From: Candidatus Flexicrinis affinis
Lineage (GTDB): Bacteria; Chloroflexota; Anaerolineae; Aggregatilineales; Phototrophicaceae
Assembly (NCBI GenBank): GCA_016716525.1
Contig: JADJWE010000001.1
Location: 310,001-374,000, forward strand
Direction of reading: 5' to 3'
DNA: 64,000 bases
Shown: piece after piece, positions 62,319 through 64,000 of the stretch
How the letters are laid out: every line of letters starts with the position of its first letter
Position numbering within the stretch: the stretch's first letter is position 1
Notes under the pieces: model-generated
What the model was told of the DNA's origin: nothing
What the model saw: only the letters and a program-made list of their open reading frames with translations
Databases searched by the model: none
Program-made: the position numbers and the translations under genes

Positions 62319-63104
62319 ATGGCGCAATCTCCGATCATGCCCGGCGCCGAACCGATCTTCGCACGCGGCGGCCCGCTGGGCATCTTGCTGATGCACGGTT
62401 TCAGCGCGTCGCCTCACGAAGTGCTGTGGTGGGCGCAGCACTTGGCCGCTGACGGGCACACGGTGTATGCGCCGCGGTTAGCGGGTCACGGGACGAACCC
62501 GCGCAATATGGCACGCATGCACTGGCAGGATTGGACTGCGTCCGCGGCAGACGCGTATCACATGCTGGCGCAGCAGTGCGAGCGCGTGGTCGTCGGCGGT
62601 CTGTCGATGGGGGCGGCGTTGTCGCTCATCACGGCGGACTCGTTCGAGGTTGCGGGCGTGATGGCACTTGCGGCGCCGCTGGTGCCGTTTCCGAACCTGA
62701 CGCCGCGCAAGATGCGAATCGCGAAGTTGTTTCAACCCTTCACCGATCAGACTGACCGCGGGCCGTTCGCGGATCGTGTGCTCGAACAGCAACAAGAGCG
62801 CGGCGAACGCCCATTGGGGCGCGTGCGTTACGGGCTGTGGTCGTCGGCCGCGGTCGAACAGCTCACGTTCGTGATGGCGAATGCGCGGGAAAGCCTGCCA
62901 CACATCATGGCGCCGGTGCTGGCGGTGTACTCGAAGGGCGACGAAACAGTGAGACCACATCACCTCGACGCGCTGAAGACGGGACTGACGCGGAGCACCC
63001 GCGTCGAAACGCACCTGCTGGAGACGAGCGGCCACATCCTGACTCAGGATATCGAGAAAGAGACGGTCTTCGCACTATCGAGCGCGTTTGTCGCCAGTCT
63101 GTAA
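62319..63104 (+). CDS. Alpha/beta hydrolase (carboxylesterase/monoacylglycerol-lipase-like)
   Basis: A 261-residue serine hydrolase. The oxyanion segment is LLMHGFSASPHEVLWWA, the nucleophile elbow is GGLSMGAA, the acid is the Asp of SKGDETVRP, and the catalytic His is in ETSGHILTQD. The order and size fit Est30-type carboxylesterases or monoacylglycerol lipases. AAAGGA lies 9 nt before the ATG at 62319; an in-frame upstream start at 62214 would add 35 residues of unlikely sequence. Its acyl substrate is unknown. Confidence 0.9.
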   Translation: MAQSPIMPGAEPIFARGGPLGILLMHGFSASPHEVLWWAQHLAADGHTVYAPRLAGHGTNPRNMARMHWQDWTASAADAYHMLAQQCERVVVGGLSMGAALSLITADSFEVAGVMALAAPLVPFPNLTPRKMRIAKLFQPFTDQTDRGPFADRVLEQQQERGERPLGRVRYGLWSSAAVEQLTFVMANARESLPHIMAPVLAVYSKGDETVRPHHLDALKTGLTRSTRVETHLLETSGHILTQDIEKETVFALSSAFVASL

Positions 63105-63130
63105 GAGACTATTTGAGAAGCGATTTCAGG

Positions 63131-63217
63131 TTGGGACGCTGTCCCAATCCCTGCTTCATGATTAGGGGGTCAAGGGGTGTAAGCCCCTTGTGGAGGTGTG
63201 GAGGCAACGCCTCCACA
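63131..63217. repeat. Cluster of three hairpins between convergent genes
   Basis: Three stem-loops in 87 bp. TTGGGAC/GTCCCAA (63131-63147, loop 3), CAAGGGG/CCCCTTG (63171-63190, loop 6), TGTGGAGGC/GCCTCCACA (63197-63217, loop 3). None has a T-run. The set looks like a REP-type palindromic element, or a bidirectional termination/mRNA-protection region for the converging genes. Confidence 0.6.
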
Positions 63218-63241
63218 TCCTTCTCGATTGGCTTGTAAGGG

Positions 63242-64000
63242 CTATCCGAGGCGCAGTGCCTGCTGCTGGACTTCTTCCATCGCGTGGATGGTGTCCTGCA
63301 AGCTGCTGACTTCTTCTTGAATTTCGAGCCGCATGCGCTGCATTCTGCCGCTGTCGACCTCGGACGTGCCGAGGCGGGACATTTGTGCGTAGATTGTGCC
63401 GAGCGATGCCAGCGCGCTCTCGAGCTGAATCTCGGCCCGTTTAGAGTTGTTGACCGCGGCCTGCAGGTTGGTGAGCTGCTGCTCGAGCTGGGCACGCTGC
63501 TTTTCCAGTTCGGAGACAACCAGATCGGCGCCGTTGCGCTTTTCAACCTCAATGCGCTGTGAGACCTTCGAGATGCGCGTCGGCACTTCCTTGACATCAC
63601 GAGCGATCAACTGATTCTCGGCGAACTCGTCGAGATGCAGGCCGAGGTTGACCATGTGCCCGATCCACGCGTTGACGTCGTCGACCGTCTGCAGCAGGTT
63701 AGTCTTTAGCGACCCTTTAGCCTTCTTTGCAAGGTCGAGCATCTGCGTGCGGTATTCGAGCGCCTTCTGTATGTGCTGGCGGGCGACACGATTCTTCACA
63801 CGGTCGAGCTGGAGTTTTTGCTCGAACATGCGGTTGACCGCCTCTTGCGCCGCTTCCGGATCGGTCACCGACGCGGCGAGGAACCCGAGCGCCGCCAGAC
63901 CGCCACCAACCAGCCAATACCAGCTCTGCCAGTCAAACAAGGGCACACTGATGTTGTCGCCTACGAAGACGTACAGCGCGATGGTGAACGCGACCGTAAA
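63242..64000 (-). CDS. Coiled-coil membrane protein, partial (continues past the right edge)
   Basis: The 3' part of a gene that stays open in this frame to the last base of the window. Before PLFDWQSWYW it reads FTVAFTIALYVFVGDNISV, a likely TM helix, so the GTG at 63946 is not the true start. A second TM (WLVGGGLAALGFLAASV) is followed by about 210 residues of heptad-rich coiled coil (KRNGADLVVSELEKQRAQLE, NNSKRAEIQLESALASLG). I do not recognise the family; PspA-like behaviour is one possibility. It faces the hydrolase gene across the hairpin cluster. Confidence 0.75.
   Translation of the reverse strand, partial: FTVAFTIALYVFVGDNISVPLFDWQSWYWLVGGGLAALGFLAASVTDPEAAQEAVNRMFEQKLQLDRVKNRVARQHIQKALEYRTQMLDLAKKAKGSLKTNLLQTVDDVNAWIGHMVNLGLHLDEFAENQLIARDVKEVPTRISKVSQRIEVEKRNGADLVVSELEKQRAQLEQQLTNLQAAVNNSKRAEIQLESALASLGTIYAQMSRLGTSEVDSGRMQRMRLEIQEEVSSLQDTIHAMEEVQQQALRLG

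Overview
The window is about 64 kb of high-GC bacterial chromosome, densely coding in co-directional blocks. It most resembles Chloroflexota (Anaerolineae-like). The reasons are a giant surface protein with a Pro/Thr/Glu-rich linker, PKD folds and a TolB-like propeller, solute-binding proteins with non-lipoprotein signal peptides, a pyruvate:ferredoxin oxidoreductase next to a DHOD-like gene, a soluble Hox hydrogenase and an N-type ATPase operon. This assignment is inference. No rRNA, tRNA, CRISPR array, IS element or phage gene was seen.

Region 1 (30-16153) looks like one catabolic locus of unknown substrate. A leftward operon (5235 to 30) encodes two tandem DUF4438 proteins, a VOC protein, an Ldh2-type dehydrogenase, a degenerate truncated aminotransferase and a complete aminotransferase. 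A rightward operon (5388 to 16153) encodes a GntR/FCD repressor, an NAD-dependent epimerase, a Gfo/Idh/MocA oxidoreductase, a Dpp-type ABC importer without ATPases, an unrecognised protein that may be a TIM barrel, a second Gfo/Idh/MocA oxidoreductase, a second aminotransferase and an SDR. Two well-formed promoters face each other at 5281-5383 and flank a paired GTCGAC operator, so the repressor probably controls both operons.

Region 2 (16150-23131, minus) is an N-type F1Fo-ATPase operon in the order atpD-C-Q-R-B-E-F-A-x-G. The extra gene x, between atpA and atpG, encodes a small PII-like protein of the cyclic-di-AMP receptor (DarA/PstA) family and overlaps atpA by 4 bp. This is the most striking observation in the window.

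Region 3 (23283-33532, minus) is a carbohydrate/uronate locus: SMP-30 lactonase, CUT1-type ABC permeases and binding protein, an enolase-superfamily dehydratase, a mannonate-dehydratase-like protein, a uronate-dehydrogenase-like SDR and a GH2 beta-mannosidase.

Region 4 (33639-42664, minus) holds a two-TM hypothetical protein and a 2763-residue secreted protein with PKD domains, two series of Cys-bounded tandem repeats and a C-terminal propeller.

Region 5 (43073-57958) is anaerobic/redox metabolism: DHOD-like protein, nifJ, then hoxEFUYH with a maturation protease and hypF (all minus), and a divergent pyruvate phosphate dikinase (plus). The shared hox/ppdK upstream region carries a Rex-like site and two TGAC-N4-GTCA palindromes.

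Region 6 (58034-64000) has an OmpR-type two-component system, a secreted propeller protein, a divergent alpha/beta hydrolase, a cluster of three hairpins and a coiled-coil membrane protein that runs off the right edge.
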